From: a bacterium
GTDB lineage: Bacteria > JAMCPX01
Direction: 5' to 3'
DNA: 64,000 nt
Assembly: GCA_021792615.1 (NCBI GenBank)
Contig: JAJYUJ010000004.1
Location: 24,232 to 88,231 of the forward strand
In this document: piece by piece, positions 44,997-54,775 of the stretch
Layout: every line of letters begins with the position of its first letter
How positions within the stretch are numbered: position 1 is the first letter of the stretch
Translations under genes and position numbers: made by a program
Notes under the pieces: generated by a model
Seen by the model: the letters and a program-made list of their open reading frames with translations, nothing else
Databases searched by the model: none
What the model was told of the DNA's origin: nothing

Positions 44997-45786
44997 TACT
45001 CCAGGCCGACTCTTTGTCGTTGCAACGCCGATAGGGAATCTCAACGATATAACGTTCAGGGCCATAGATACACTCCGCAATGCCGATATGATAGCGTGTG
45101 AGGATACAAGAACATCGCTTACACTGCTGAACAACTATAATATCAAAAAAGAACTTATCAGCTTCCATAAATTTTCCACAAAAGAAAAGGCTGCGGAACT
45201 TATCGCTTATTTGAAACGGGGCAGAAATATAGCTTTTATAACGGATGCAGGCACACCCGGCATCTCCGATCCGGGGGCGTTTCTCGTAAGGCTGGCATGG
45301 GAAAATAGCATAAAAGTAGTGCCAATACCGGGTCCCTCTGCAGTGGCATCGGCAGTATCCATAAGCGGTATTTGCGAACAGGGATTCGTGTTTCTTGGTT
45401 TCATGCCTGCTGCTGTGCGGCAAAGGAACAATCTGATAAATAAATATTTTATAACCGGTTTACCGGTTGTCTTTTATGAGTCTCCGCGGAGATTGTTAAA
45501 TACCCTTGGTGCTTTACGGCAGAGCATAGGTAATACGGGGGTGTTCGTATTCAAAGAATTAACGAAGATCTATGAAGAGGGCATATCCGGAGTCATAGAC
45601 GATGTTATGAGGAAACTAAAGCAGGGCATCATCAGGGGAGAGTATACGGTGATTGTGAATGCCCCGGAGTCCCGGCAAAAAGACACAGCATCGATCGTTG
45701 ACAGAAAATCGCTGCTTGAAGCTGCGGCGCTGGTCACCGGCTTGAGCAAAAGGGAAGTTTACAAAAAGTTATTCACAAAAAAGTAA
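44980..45786 (+). CDS. rsmI: 16S rRNA (cytidine-2'-O)-methyltransferase RsmI
   Basis: Methylates the 2'-O of C1402 in 16S rRNA using SAM. The 268-residue protein starts with RLFVVATPIGNLNDITFRA and has CEDTRTS, ITDAGTPGISDPG, PIPGPSAVASAVSISG and FVFKELTKIYEE, all RsmI signatures. ATG 44980 is chosen over TTG 44977. The yraN-rsmI pairing is common in bacteria. Confidence 0.95.
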   Translation: MQNTANTPGRLFVVATPIGNLNDITFRAIDTLRNADMIACEDTRTSLTLLNNYNIKKELISFHKFSTKEKAAELIAYLKRGRNIAFITDAGTPGISDPGAFLVRLAWENSIKVVPIPGPSAVASAVSISGICEQGFVFLGFMPAAVRQRNNLINKYFITGLPVVFYESPRRLLNTLGALRQSIGNTGVFVFKELTKIYEEGISGVIDDVMRKLKQGIIRGEYTVIVNAPESRQKDTASIVDRKSLLEAAALVTGLSKREVYKKLFTKK

Positions 45787-45800
45787 GATTGCCCTATAAT
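45772..45800 (+). promoter_or_regulatory. Promoter overlapping the start of the NarX-type kinase
   Basis: TTCACA (45772-45777), a 17-bp spacer and consensus TATAAT (45795-45800). The -35 box is inside the end of rsmI. The predicted start point (about 45807) is at the kinase ATG 45809, so the mRNA would have almost no leader. Confidence 0.5.
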
Positions 45801-45808
45801 CAATGGTA

Positions 45809-47536
45809 ATGAATTTTACCAGGTTCAAAGATGGTATAAAAAAAATTCTTGAACTGCCTTTTAACAAGGACACTCCTTTTTCAATGGGGACAGAAAGGAT
45901 TATCTTATTCGTCCGGTGGATTATTATTTTTTTGCTTGTTTTCCTGCTTTTATTAACAACAAACATTGATAGAACAACGATCCGGGTTTTCTTTGTTCTG
46001 GCAGCCGTCTATAATCTCTTGTTGTCCATAATACTTTATTTCAGGGTAAGAACAATGCCTTTCCGGGTCATACAATATTTTGCAGTTTTTATTGATGAAA
46101 TGATGTTAATGGCTGTATTTGTACTTACCGGTGATACAAATAACATCGTTTACTCTTTGTTTTTCTTCCTCATATTCGGTGTATCCTTACGCATGGAGAG
46201 CAAGGACAGCTATGTCGTTTCGATGATTAACGCCGTCATTCTCCCTGTCGCACTATATATGTTTCTGCCGTCATACGGTACAACGATTAAAGCCGGAGTT
46301 CTGGGTATTGCCAGTGTGATCAACATATTTTCTACGAGGGCGCTTGAAGTAAATACGATAAGATTGAAACGGGAAGTAAGAAATACTGATGTCATGCTTT
46401 CCCTGTCGAATGTTATCAATTCGGTTATGGAGCTCGAACCTTTGCTCGAGATCGTTATTTATGAAATTATCAATAAATTTGCCGTTACCGCAGGCATCAT
46501 TGCCCTGTTTGATACAAGAAAAGACGATTTTGTATACATTGCGTCATCCGGAAATCTGGATATCATAGGCGGATATATTTCCCGCAGCATGCTCGATGAC
46601 TATATCATGAACAGGGTTATCACCGAAAAAAACTATCTGATAATGCCGGAACAGGACGGCAAGAACACCATGCTGGATTCATGGTTTGAAACCCTCAACG
46701 CGGCAAGTTATATCCTTTTCCCTTTTGCCTGCAACGATAATTATACCGGCATCATAGGCCTGTTTGGCAGAAAAGATAACAAGCAGTTTTCGCCGTATTA
46801 TTTAACCATTCTGAAGGGTATTACATCACAGATTATAACAGGAATAAACCGGGCATTCCTCTATGAGGATCTTCTGCACAATAGAACGATACTGGCGGAA
46901 CTCTTAGCCAAGATCGAGACGGCACATGAGGACGAACGCAAAAAGATTGTCGGTGAACTTCACGATATTGCAAGCGGATCGATGTATGAACTTATCAATG
47001 CAGCGGATGATCTTATCAAGAAAACAAAGGACTCAGGCTCTATCCATAAAGAAGCCATACTGCGCATAAAGTCACTTATTCTGGATTCGCAGCGACAGTT
47101 GCGACTTTTTTTGACAACCTTGAGGTCCACAGTGCTTGACGATTTCGGTCTCGTCCATGCTGTGAGAGATTTACTCGGAAGCTTCAAGCAGCAGTACCGG
47201 ATGGATGTAGAGTTTATCAATGAAAAGAATGAATATCCTCTCATGCCCTTGCAGAAAGAATTTCTCTACAAGATTGCAAATGAGGCATTGTTAAATGTGG
47301 CAAAGCATGCATCAGCCACACGGGTTGTTGTCATGTTGTATCAGGAAGGATCCAATATTATTATGTCTGTTTCTGATAACGGTAAAGGGTTTAACACCTC
47401 GGAGAAATTCAAGAACAAATACGGTCTTCTTTACATAAAGGAAAGGGTCAATCTCTTTAAAGGCAAGATAAACATTGTGAGCGACTTGGGCAAAGGTACA
47501 ACAATAACGACAATGTTGCCAATTACCGGGGTATAG
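45809..47536 (+). CDS. NarX/DegS-type membrane histidine kinase
   Basis: A 575-residue kinase: about five or six membrane helices (residues 30-180), a GAF-like domain (about 200-350), a HisKA_3 dimerisation helix with E-R-K-K-I-V-G-E-L-H-D (His about 385) and a C-terminal HATPase with NVAKHASATRVVV and DNGKGFN. This type usually phosphorylates a LuxR-type regulator, but none is next to it. An upstream ATG at 45803 lies too near the -10 box to be transcribed, so 45809 is chosen. No Shine-Dalgarno is apparent. Confidence 0.9.
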   Translation: MNFTRFKDGIKKILELPFNKDTPFSMGTERIILFVRWIIIFLLVFLLLLTTNIDRTTIRVFFVLAAVYNLLLSIILYFRVRTMPFRVIQYFAVFIDEMMLMAVFVLTGDTNNIVYSLFFFLIFGVSLRMESKDSYVVSMINAVILPVALYMFLPSYGTTIKAGVLGIASVINIFSTRALEVNTIRLKREVRNTDVMLSLSNVINSVMELEPLLEIVIYEIINKFAVTAGIIALFDTRKDDFVYIASSGNLDIIGGYISRSMLDDYIMNRVITEKNYLIMPEQDGKNTMLDSWFETLNAASYILFPFACNDNYTGIIGLFGRKDNKQFSPYYLTILKGITSQIITGINRAFLYEDLLHNRTILAELLAKIETAHEDERKKIVGELHDIASGSMYELINAADDLIKKTKDSGSIHKEAILRIKSLILDSQRQLRLFLTTLRSTVLDDFGLVHAVRDLLGSFKQQYRMDVEFINEKNEYPLMPLQKEFLYKIANEALLNVAKHASATRVVVMLYQEGSNIIMSVSDNGKGFNTSEKFKNKYGLLYIKERVNLFKGKINIVSDLGKGTTITTMLPITGV

Positions 47537-47658
47537 ATGGTATGAGGCTTGTTATTCCCATCGTCCTCCGGCTACCCAAAAATGTTTTGGAATGTTCTAA
47601 ATAGGGAATTTACATGGTAAGATCGTTATGAGATACATTATCTTTAAAGGAGGATAAA

Positions 47659-48579
47659 ATGGCAGGAAAAAAAGAAACATTTGTTTCTTTGGCTAAGGTT
47701 TGTTGGAGGGGGATGTTTGGATTCGTGACTGCAAGCATTGCTGTTGTGTTGCTCAGCGGAACCGGTTTGGCAAATAGTATGACAACAACAACAGTCCAGT
47801 GGTTTCCGGCCCCTGATGTGCTGACGAATGTGTATCATGAAACGCTCCCGCAGGCGGACGTCTTGAAAAACGCATATCAACTTGCATTGCAGGGGAGCAC
47901 TGCATCAGAGGCTATAGCAAATATCCGGAAGGCAATTACGATGTGCGAATCTTACATTAAAGCCAATCCCGGTGATAAAATCGGTAATGCGCAAGCATAC
48001 GGTATCATGGCGTATGGATACTTCAACATCGGCGAATTTCAGACGAATACAGACGATCAGCTGAAAAGCTATACGGCTGGCAAGGACGCGTCGCAAAAAG
48101 TTATAGATCTTGAGCCCGAGTCATGGGATGGGTGGGCATGGTATGCAAACAATCTTGGCCGTATCAGCCAGTTAAAGGGCGTTATAAAGTCCTTGTTCCT
48201 CCTTGACCCATTTAAAAAACATCTCTTTCAGGCAGAAAAACTATCGCCGGACAATCCGTTTATACTCGATGCGATTGGAGATATGTACCGGCAGCTTCCC
48301 TGGATAGCTGGAGGCAGTATGGCTAAATCAAAGGAATACCTTGAACGGGACGTGAAGGCCGATCCGAATTATACCCTTGCAAAATTGGATTTAGCTATAA
48401 CGCTTCTCGAAGACGGGAAAAAAGAACAGGCAAAACAATTATTGACGGAAGTCGTCAATGCTCAAAATTCTTCCTGGCGTGCTCACTGGCTCATCTGGGA
48501 AAAGCCGAAGGCAGAGGCGCTGTTGAACAATATGGATAATTACAAAAAGCTGCTCGATAAGTGGCACATGCTGATATGA
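47659..48579 (+). CDS. TPR protein, TatT-like TRAP-associated family
   Basis: A 306-residue protein with an N-terminal hydrophobic signal or anchor (residues about 18-39) and tetratricopeptide-like helical repeats. The pattern ATGDMYRQLPWIAGG-like (D-A-I-G-D-M-Y-R-Q-L-P-W-I-A-G-G-S) and A-K-L-D-L-A-I-T-L-L-E-D-G resembles the TRAP-transporter TatT/TPR family. No TRAP subunits are nearby. A strong AAAGGAGG precedes the ATG and an intrinsic terminator follows. A small dyad CCAAAA-ATG-TTTTGG lies upstream at 47576-47590. Confidence 0.75.
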   Translation: MAGKKETFVSLAKVCWRGMFGFVTASIAVVLLSGTGLANSMTTTTVQWFPAPDVLTNVYHETLPQADVLKNAYQLALQGSTASEAIANIRKAITMCESYIKANPGDKIGNAQAYGIMAYGYFNIGEFQTNTDDQLKSYTAGKDASQKVIDLEPESWDGWAWYANNLGRISQLKGVIKSLFLLDPFKKHLFQAEKLSPDNPFILDAIGDMYRQLPWIAGGSMAKSKEYLERDVKADPNYTLAKLDLAITLLEDGKKEQAKQLLTEVVNAQNSSWRAHWLIWEKPKAEALLNNMDNYKKLLDKWHMLI

Positions 48580-48604
48580 GGGCTCGTGCAAACCTATTAC
48601 TTTA

Positions 48605-48753
48605 TGATTGCAAAGAATGAAATAACGAAGAAATCTCTTTTATTTTCCCCCCTCCCTCCCCCTTTTGAAAAGGGGGAGGCTTTTTTCAGCGGGGCAATAC
48701 AGGTAATGGCATCGTCTCCCTTTGTCCGCGAAGGCGAGGACGTTGGTCATGAC
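48605..48753. repeat. Degenerate palindromic repeat interrupted by a hairpin
   Basis: The left end TGATTGCAAAGAATGAAATA matches the left arm of the 33016 element with scattered differences, and the right end GGTCATGAC matches its other end. The terminator hairpin at 48655-48686 sits inside, as if one repeat had inserted in another. Confidence 0.45.
48655..48686 (+). terminator. Strong intrinsic terminator after the TPR gene
   Basis: CCTCCCCC (48655-48662) and GGGGGAGG (48672-48679) pair perfectly, with inner TTTT/AAAA pairs, and TTTTTT follows after one C. Confidence 0.85.
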
Positions 48754-48767
48754 GGACGTGCAATTGT

Positions 48768-50591
48768 ATGAAATATAAAACAATACCGGAGATGTTTTAT
48801 CAGCAGGCCCGGGATAATAAAGACAGAGCTATTATACGATATAAAAATGCCGGGCAATGGATTGATATACGGTGGGAAGAAGAGCAGGAATACGTTGAAT
48901 CCTTTGCTCTTGGTCTGCTCAAGCTCGGTGTAGCCCCTGCAGAGAAAGTGGCAATACTATCCGAGAACCGCTATGAATGGTATGTGAGCGATCTCGCAAT
49001 ACAGAGCGTCGGAGCAATCGTTGTTCCCATTTATGCTACCAATACGCCCGAACAAATCCGGTATATCATAAACAATTCCGAATCGGTGGCGATCATTGCC
49101 TCAACGTCGCAGCAACTGGATAAATTGAGAGGTATCAAAAATGATGTCCCCGGACTGAGGTACATAATAACACTCGATGAACTGCGGTCAAAAATGGACA
49201 ATACCATGAATTTCAGCAGTATCCTTGCGCTGGGAAGGTCATCCGGGTTAGTGCATGAACTCGAGAAAAAACTTTCCGGCATATCTTCCGAGGATGTTGC
49301 TACGATAATCTACACATCGGGGACCACCGGTGATCCGAAAGGTGTAATGCTGACGCACAAAAATTTGTTGTCCGATACCGAGGCTACCTACGAGGTAATG
49401 AAAAAAGAATTAGGCGATAATGAGATAATGCTTTGTTTTTTACCATTAAGCCACTCTTTAGCACGGACGGCTGACTACTATGTTCCGATATTCCACGCAC
49501 GGGGTCTACAGGTGTTAGCAGAGAGTCTGGACAAGCTTTCGGAGAACCTTATGGAAATAAAACCTACAATGTTTATTTCGGTTCCAAGGGTTTTCGAAAA
49601 AGTATATGGAAAGGTTATAGCTCAGGTGGAAGCAGACAAGCCCGCGAAGAGAAAAATATTCTCCTGGGCCGTGGCCGTTGGAAAGCGGGCATCTTCTTAT
49701 TTCCTCGACAACAAACCTCTGCCTTTTTTTCTTTCATTGCAGCATAAACTCGCAACAGTCCTTGTCTTCAATAAAATTAAGAATGCTGTCGGGGGAAGGC
49801 TGAAATTTGCCTCGTCGGGCGGAGCGCCCCTGCCGAAGGAACTCGGTGAATTTTTCTTTGCCCTTGGCATTAAAATTATAGAGGGCTATGGACTTACGGA
49901 AACATCTCCGGTGATGACCGTTAACCCCCCCGATAAATTTAAATTTGGCACCGTAGGGAAACCGATCCCCGGATGTGAATTGAAAATAGCGAACGATGGC
50001 GAGGTTCTGACAAGGGGACCGATGATAATGAAGGGGTATTATAAAAAACCAGAGGCAACGCAGGAAGTCATAGATGAAAACGGCTGGTTTCACACAGGAG
50101 ATATAGGTTTTGTAGATAACGAAGGCTATCTGCATATTACAGACAGGAAAAAGGATATCATTGTTACTGCGGGAGGGAAGAATATAGCCCCGCAGCCCAT
50201 AGAGAACAGGCTGAAGATGAGTAAGTACATCGAAGAAGTCGTCATTATCGGGGATAGAAAGCCTTACTGCGTAGCATTGATAGTGCCTTCATTCGAAGTG
50301 CTTGAGGATATGGCAAAAAAGGAAGCTATTCCGTACGGTTCAAAGGAAGCCCTGCTCGAACACCCTCGGATTAAGGCGGCGATCGATGATGCTGTAGCAG
50401 AGGTTAACAGGGGGCTTGCTCGGTATGAAACAATAAAAAAATTCGCCCTTATCCCTGCCCTTTTTACGCAGGAGACCGGTGAGCTTACACCGACACTGAA
50501 GGTGAAGAGGTGGGCTGTGGAGAAAAAATATAAAGACGTCGTAGAGCAGCTCTATGAGATCCAACCTGCAAAATTCGCAACACAATCTTAA
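48768..50591 (+). CDS. Long-chain acyl-CoA synthetase (AMP-forming)
   Basis: A 607-residue member of the FadD15-like branch that activates fatty acids to acyl-CoA via acyl-AMP. The motifs are TIIYTSGTTGDPKGVMLTHK (P-loop), GYGLTETSP, GWFHTGDIGFVDNEGYLHIT and DRKKDIIVTAGGKNIAPQPI. Chain-length preference cannot be read from the sequence. It stands directly before the FadL-like porin gene with 22 nt between, suggesting a lipid import-and-activation unit. Confidence 0.93.
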   Translation: MKYKTIPEMFYQQARDNKDRAIIRYKNAGQWIDIRWEEEQEYVESFALGLLKLGVAPAEKVAILSENRYEWYVSDLAIQSVGAIVVPIYATNTPEQIRYIINNSESVAIIASTSQQLDKLRGIKNDVPGLRYIITLDELRSKMDNTMNFSSILALGRSSGLVHELEKKLSGISSEDVATIIYTSGTTGDPKGVMLTHKNLLSDTEATYEVMKKELGDNEIMLCFLPLSHSLARTADYYVPIFHARGLQVLAESLDKLSENLMEIKPTMFISVPRVFEKVYGKVIAQVEADKPAKRKIFSWAVAVGKRASSYFLDNKPLPFFLSLQHKLATVLVFNKIKNAVGGRLKFASSGGAPLPKELGEFFFALGIKIIEGYGLTETSPVMTVNPPDKFKFGTVGKPIPGCELKIANDGEVLTRGPMIMKGYYKKPEATQEVIDENGWFHTGDIGFVDNEGYLHITDRKKDIIVTAGGKNIAPQPIENRLKMSKYIEEVVIIGDRKPYCVALIVPSFEVLEDMAKKEAIPYGSKEALLEHPRIKAAIDDAVAEVNRGLARYETIKKFALIPALFTQETGELTPTLKVKRWAVEKKYKDVVEQLYEIQPAKFATQS

Positions 50592-50613
50592 AGCAAAGAG
50601 GAGGATATATCGT

Positions 50614-51867
50614 ATGAAGAAAGTATCGGTTCTGTTTCTTGTGGCTATGATGGGATATTTGTCAACTCCGGCGGTGGCATCCATGATGAATGCACCGGAT
50701 GTTTACGGACTCACGGCAAAGGGTATGGGTGTGGGTAACGCAATGACAGCCTACCCGGGAGATATTTCGAATGCATATTTCAATCCAGCAGGATTGGCTC
50801 TTATTACCTCCGGTGAGATAAGCCTCGGCTATATTTATGCAGATCCCTATCTTCAGCTGAAAGCAAACGGCAAGACCTATAATGATATAGTTCCTTTAAA
50901 CAGAATCGGAGAAATAGGATACGTACTGAATCTGTCACGGGTCATGAACAGACAGGTCGTTCTTGCGCAGGAACTTAGTGTGGATAACAATCTCAGAACA
51001 CTTGCAGAATTTGACGATAGTGCAAGCCCTACCGGTAATTTCTTCAGGTATGGTTATACAAATCTCATGCTGCTGACCTCCATCGGGGCCAATATCTACC
51101 GCTGGATTTATGTGGGATACGGCATAGGCGCATATCTTGGTGCAAATACGGCTATGGCGACGAATACGGACCTTGCGGGACACACCAGCAATTCGTCTAT
51201 CTCGCTTTTGACAGACGGGAAATTTTCTTCGGTAGCGGGTATTTTGCTGACACCGATGGACGGGATGCTGACGGTTGGACTGACCTATCGTGAAGGGCAT
51301 ATCTTCGACCTCGGTCCAATATCTGCAAATGCAAATGCAACGGTGGGCGGCAGTACACTTTCATCCCTTCCGCTCAATCTTTATTTTAAGGATGGATTTG
51401 TTCCGACTCAATGGGCATTGGGAGTTGGTTTCAGACCATCCGACCGGCTCCGTGTTTTGTTCGATCTGACATATTATCAGTGGAGCTGGCTTAATAAGCT
51501 GGAATCGTCTGGTGATTATGCAAAAACCGGCATCAATCTTAGTATGAAAGATACCTATGCCCCGAGGCTTGGAGTTGAAGTGAAGCCGATAGACCATCTC
51601 ACCGCCCGGATCGGTTATCAATATATCCCTTCTCCACTGCATGGATCAACAGGTACATCGAATTGGGTGGATTCTCCGCAGCAGGTATGGTCGTTGGGAG
51701 CAGGGTATAACCTCACGCCATTAAGCCCCGAGTACCCTGTCAGTATAGATGCTGTTTATCAGTACCATTATCTGAACAAGACCTCATTCCCGTTTTCTTC
51801 CGGCTATAGTGCACAGGCATCAGGGGATATAAACGTATTGGGTATTACGCTTACGATGAAGTTTTAG
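50614..51867 (+). CDS. FadL/OmpP1-like outer-membrane protein
   Basis: A 417-residue predicted outer-membrane beta-barrel with a cleavable signal (residues 1-22, A-V-A-S). The N-terminal plug segment GLTAKGMGVGNAMTAYPGDI-SNAYFNPAGLA is the FadL/TodX signature. The barrel strands end in the C-terminal M-K-F, with a terminal Phe for BAM assembly. It would pass long-chain fatty acids or other hydrophobic compounds. Start ATG 50614 has GAGGAGG upstream and removes a 20-residue non-signal extension. Confidence 0.88.
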   Translation: MKKVSVLFLVAMMGYLSTPAVASMMNAPDVYGLTAKGMGVGNAMTAYPGDISNAYFNPAGLALITSGEISLGYIYADPYLQLKANGKTYNDIVPLNRIGEIGYVLNLSRVMNRQVVLAQELSVDNNLRTLAEFDDSASPTGNFFRYGYTNLMLLTSIGANIYRWIYVGYGIGAYLGANTAMATNTDLAGHTSNSSISLLTDGKFSSVAGILLTPMDGMLTVGLTYREGHIFDLGPISANANATVGGSTLSSLPLNLYFKDGFVPTQWALGVGFRPSDRLRVLFDLTYYQWSWLNKLESSGDYAKTGINLSMKDTYAPRLGVEVKPIDHLTARIGYQYIPSPLHGSTGTSNWVDSPQQVWSLGAGYNLTPLSPEYPVSIDAVYQYHYLNKTSFPFSSGYSAQASGDINVLGITLTMKF

Positions 51868-51876
51868 GAGGATACC

Positions 51877-54747
51877 ATGAGGTATGGAATATTGAAAATA
51901 TGCAGTGCGATCGTTATTGTCCTTGCACTGATCAGCGTTGGAAGCTGCGGGAAAAAAACATCTCCTCCTGCTATTGCGCAGGTCAACCAGACAAGCATCA
52001 TTAAAACCCTGCCATGGGAGGGTGCGAAGCTTATACCTGTTAATCCAACCGTAATTATAGATTTCTCGAATCCTTTAAGCATGAATAACAGCGGCATGAA
52101 GACAAGCCTTGTATCATTGCCGTCGGGACGCAGCATACCGGGGAATGCCGGTATCCAGGCGAACTATTTGTATTTTACACCATCAACTACCCTTGAGCCA
52201 TTGAGTTACTATAGATTCACGCTGTCCGGCACCCTGTACGATGAAAACAGCAATAGTGTATTTTTACCTGCAAACGGACTGACCTTCTCCTTTGAAACAC
52301 AGGCAAGCAATACGCCTTTAGCGAGCGTGGGGCCTGCATTGGTGAATATATTTCCTCCTTTGCCGGGTGAGGTGTTTACGAATACGGTATTCAGACTGAC
52401 CTTTTCCCAGCCATTGTATCAGGGGTCAATTTCGTATGGCAACGACATTATGATAACAGATACGACGTCCCATTCAGTTGTCCCTGTTACCCTTGTGCCC
52501 ATTCAAAACACTATCGTGCTGCAGCCTATTGCAGGACTTTTAGCAAATCACGTGTATAAGCTTGCAATGACCAATCAGCTTTTGGGCATCAATTTCACCC
52601 CTGTTTCTCTGAATTATAACGGTATGGGGAGCGGAAATGTCTTCTCTTATACCTTTACACCGGTAAGCGCAGGTAAAGAGACGTTACTCACCGTGTACCT
52701 TGATCCTGCCCTTAACCTTGATAGCTCCGGCAACATTTTGAAAGATAACAATTGGGATGCCCTGCAGTCTTCTGACGTGCCGCTGAATGTCAATATCGTT
52801 CATTCCCAGCTTATTGGCAATACGACTGCATATCTTACCGGGTATCTGGACACGTATATGGGCGATGCAGCAGCATCGCCTTCGATGATCCCTGTTATCA
52901 TACCCGGGGGACAGAGGCTTTATGGCTCCTCCATGTCCGTAAGTCTCGGAGGGGTCATACCTACTCCATTATTATCGAAAAAGCTCAGTATAACCCTGCT
53001 CGATAATGTATGTATGTATATGACCGGAAATCCCTATCAGGATATCAATCCTCAGGCACCTCCGGTCATGTACGGTGTTGAAGACATGAATCTGACTGCC
53101 CAGGACCCTGTTACCAATGCCGTGCTGAATCAAAATCTTATGGGTGTGCAGCTTACCGGAACGGTTACGGTCGATAAGACAGACGGCAGCCTGATTATAG
53201 ATTACATGGGGATGACAACGCTGAACATTATGGGTATTGAGAATGCTCCCGTCCTGTTATTCCTCAGATTCCGGTCGGTTCCTGCAGGGTGGGTTGCACC
53301 GCAAAGAGACAACACCTTTGTTGCAACGGGTACCATACCGTACAGCGGCGATGACCGGATAGGTACGGACAGCGGCTTTATCGTGAACTTCTCAGGTCCG
53401 GTCGATCCATCCAATTTCCAAAGCAGGTTCAGTTTAAGCCCTACCGGTTCTACCATAGGATATCAGACCATCTATAACGGCTCGAGTGTGATTGTTCAGC
53501 CTTATAATCTTTTAAATCCATATTATCCCATTCCGCTTGTACCTCAAACCCCGTACGATCTGACAGTGTATAGCGGGCTTGCATCACTGATGGGCACGAG
53601 TCTGAATCAGGATGCTGTGATGAGCTTTACGACGGATGCGGCAGAATACGGTGCAACGACAGCAGGTACGTTTGTAACGCCGGTGATCGGTACTGTTTTC
53701 CCTGAGGACGGGGGCATGCTCCCGTTGTTTGCCCACCCCTCTATAAGCCTGGATAAATTCATAGATCCGTCGACAGTCGCGTATAATCAGGATGTGTTTG
53801 TTACGGATACTACAGAAGGCATACCAGTACCTGGAGGAGTCGAGGTAATCGGAAGGAAGATGCTGTTTATACCATCTCAACCCCTTATCAATGGGGATCA
53901 GTATACCTTTGCGGTCTCTCCTGCCATTACCGACATAGACGGAAATACGCTGACGCAGGATGCTGCGATCCATTTTACCGCAGCAGCAACACCGTGGTTC
54001 CCGATACTCTCCCAGGAGCTTTCACCTGTTGCAGACAGAAATCAGGATGCATATTTAGACGGGTCAGAAGCTCCAACACCCCAGAATGCCATTCTCATGG
54101 GGCAGACCACGACGAATGTAACCTTAAACGTTCTTGGAATCGGAATACCGACGACTGCAACGGTGTATCCGCAAAACCCCTCGTATTTGAGCGGCCAGCT
54201 CAATGCCATGATAACCGGTATAGGGCAGGATGCGAACGGAAATCCGCAGCTGCAGTTTGTCGTTGATGGCGGGGCAAAACAGTTCGGCACGAATGTCACG
54301 ATTCTGGCGATTGTCTTTGGTGTACCGCTTTTGGGGACAGTTTCCCAGACAAATGTCACGGGCAGGCTTACCCTTTCATTACAGCCGCTGACACCTACAA
54401 CAGCTCAGGGGTGGCCCTGTGGTATGCAGGCAGCCTGCGGGTACATTGCGTATGATGCAGCAGCACAACAGCTTACGGCCGTTACGTATATGGCGGCAAA
54501 TGCCAATGCCTCTGATGCTCTGGTGCAGCAGATGATGTCACCGTATCAGCCCACGAAGATTGTATTGCAAGGGCCCGTTACCTTCTTACCCGACGGAAGA
54601 CTTGCCCTGACCATGTCAGGTACAACGATCATGACAACGGATCTCATCAGTACCAATGCATTAGCTCCCGGTTACATCGGTACGGCACATCTACCGACAA
54701 CGATCTACACCCGTATCGTATCGACCTTACCATCGATCTGGAATTAA
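51877..54747 (+). CDS. Giant Big_5-repeat lipoprotein, 956 aa
   Basis: A secreted lipoprotein (lipobox I-S-V-G-S-C, Cys about 24) built mainly of four Ig-like Big_5-type beta domains at about residues 40-150, 155-260, 500-600 and 620-720, alternating with unique segments. Landmarks are L-P-W-E-G-A-K-L-I-P, LTAQDPVTNAVLNQNLMG, VPAGWVAPQRDNTFVATG and a C-terminal block FLPDGRLALTMSG ending in P-S-I-W-N. It starts 9 nt after the FadL-like gene, in the same operon, and has a close paralogue downstream. Function is unknown; a surface scaffold is likely. Confidence 0.85.
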   Translation: MRYGILKICSAIVIVLALISVGSCGKKTSPPAIAQVNQTSIIKTLPWEGAKLIPVNPTVIIDFSNPLSMNNSGMKTSLVSLPSGRSIPGNAGIQANYLYFTPSTTLEPLSYYRFTLSGTLYDENSNSVFLPANGLTFSFETQASNTPLASVGPALVNIFPPLPGEVFTNTVFRLTFSQPLYQGSISYGNDIMITDTTSHSVVPVTLVPIQNTIVLQPIAGLLANHVYKLAMTNQLLGINFTPVSLNYNGMGSGNVFSYTFTPVSAGKETLLTVYLDPALNLDSSGNILKDNNWDALQSSDVPLNVNIVHSQLIGNTTAYLTGYLDTYMGDAAASPSMIPVIIPGGQRLYGSSMSVSLGGVIPTPLLSKKLSITLLDNVCMYMTGNPYQDINPQAPPVMYGVEDMNLTAQDPVTNAVLNQNLMGVQLTGTVTVDKTDGSLIIDYMGMTTLNIMGIENAPVLLFLRFRSVPAGWVAPQRDNTFVATGTIPYSGDDRIGTDSGFIVNFSGPVDPSNFQSRFSLSPTGSTIGYQTIYNGSSVIVQPYNLLNPYYPIPLVPQTPYDLTVYSGLASLMGTSLNQDAVMSFTTDAAEYGATTAGTFVTPVIGTVFPEDGGMLPLFAHPSISLDKFIDPSTVAYNQDVFVTDTTEGIPVPGGVEVIGRKMLFIPSQPLINGDQYTFAVSPAITDIDGNTLTQDAAIHFTAAATPWFPILSQELSPVADRNQDAYLDGSEAPTPQNAILMGQTTTNVTLNVLGIGIPTTATVYPQNPSYLSGQLNAMITGIGQDANGNPQLQFVVDGGAKQFGTNVTILAIVFGVPLLGTVSQTNVTGRLTLSLQPLTPTTAQGWPCGMQAACGYIAYDAAAQQLTAVTYMAANANASDALVQQMMSPYQPTKIVLQGPVTFLPDGRLALTMSGTTIMTTDLISTNALAPGYIGTAHLPTTIYTRIVSTLPSIWN

Positions 54748-54775
54748 CTTTAATTTAATAAAAAAAGGATGGCAT

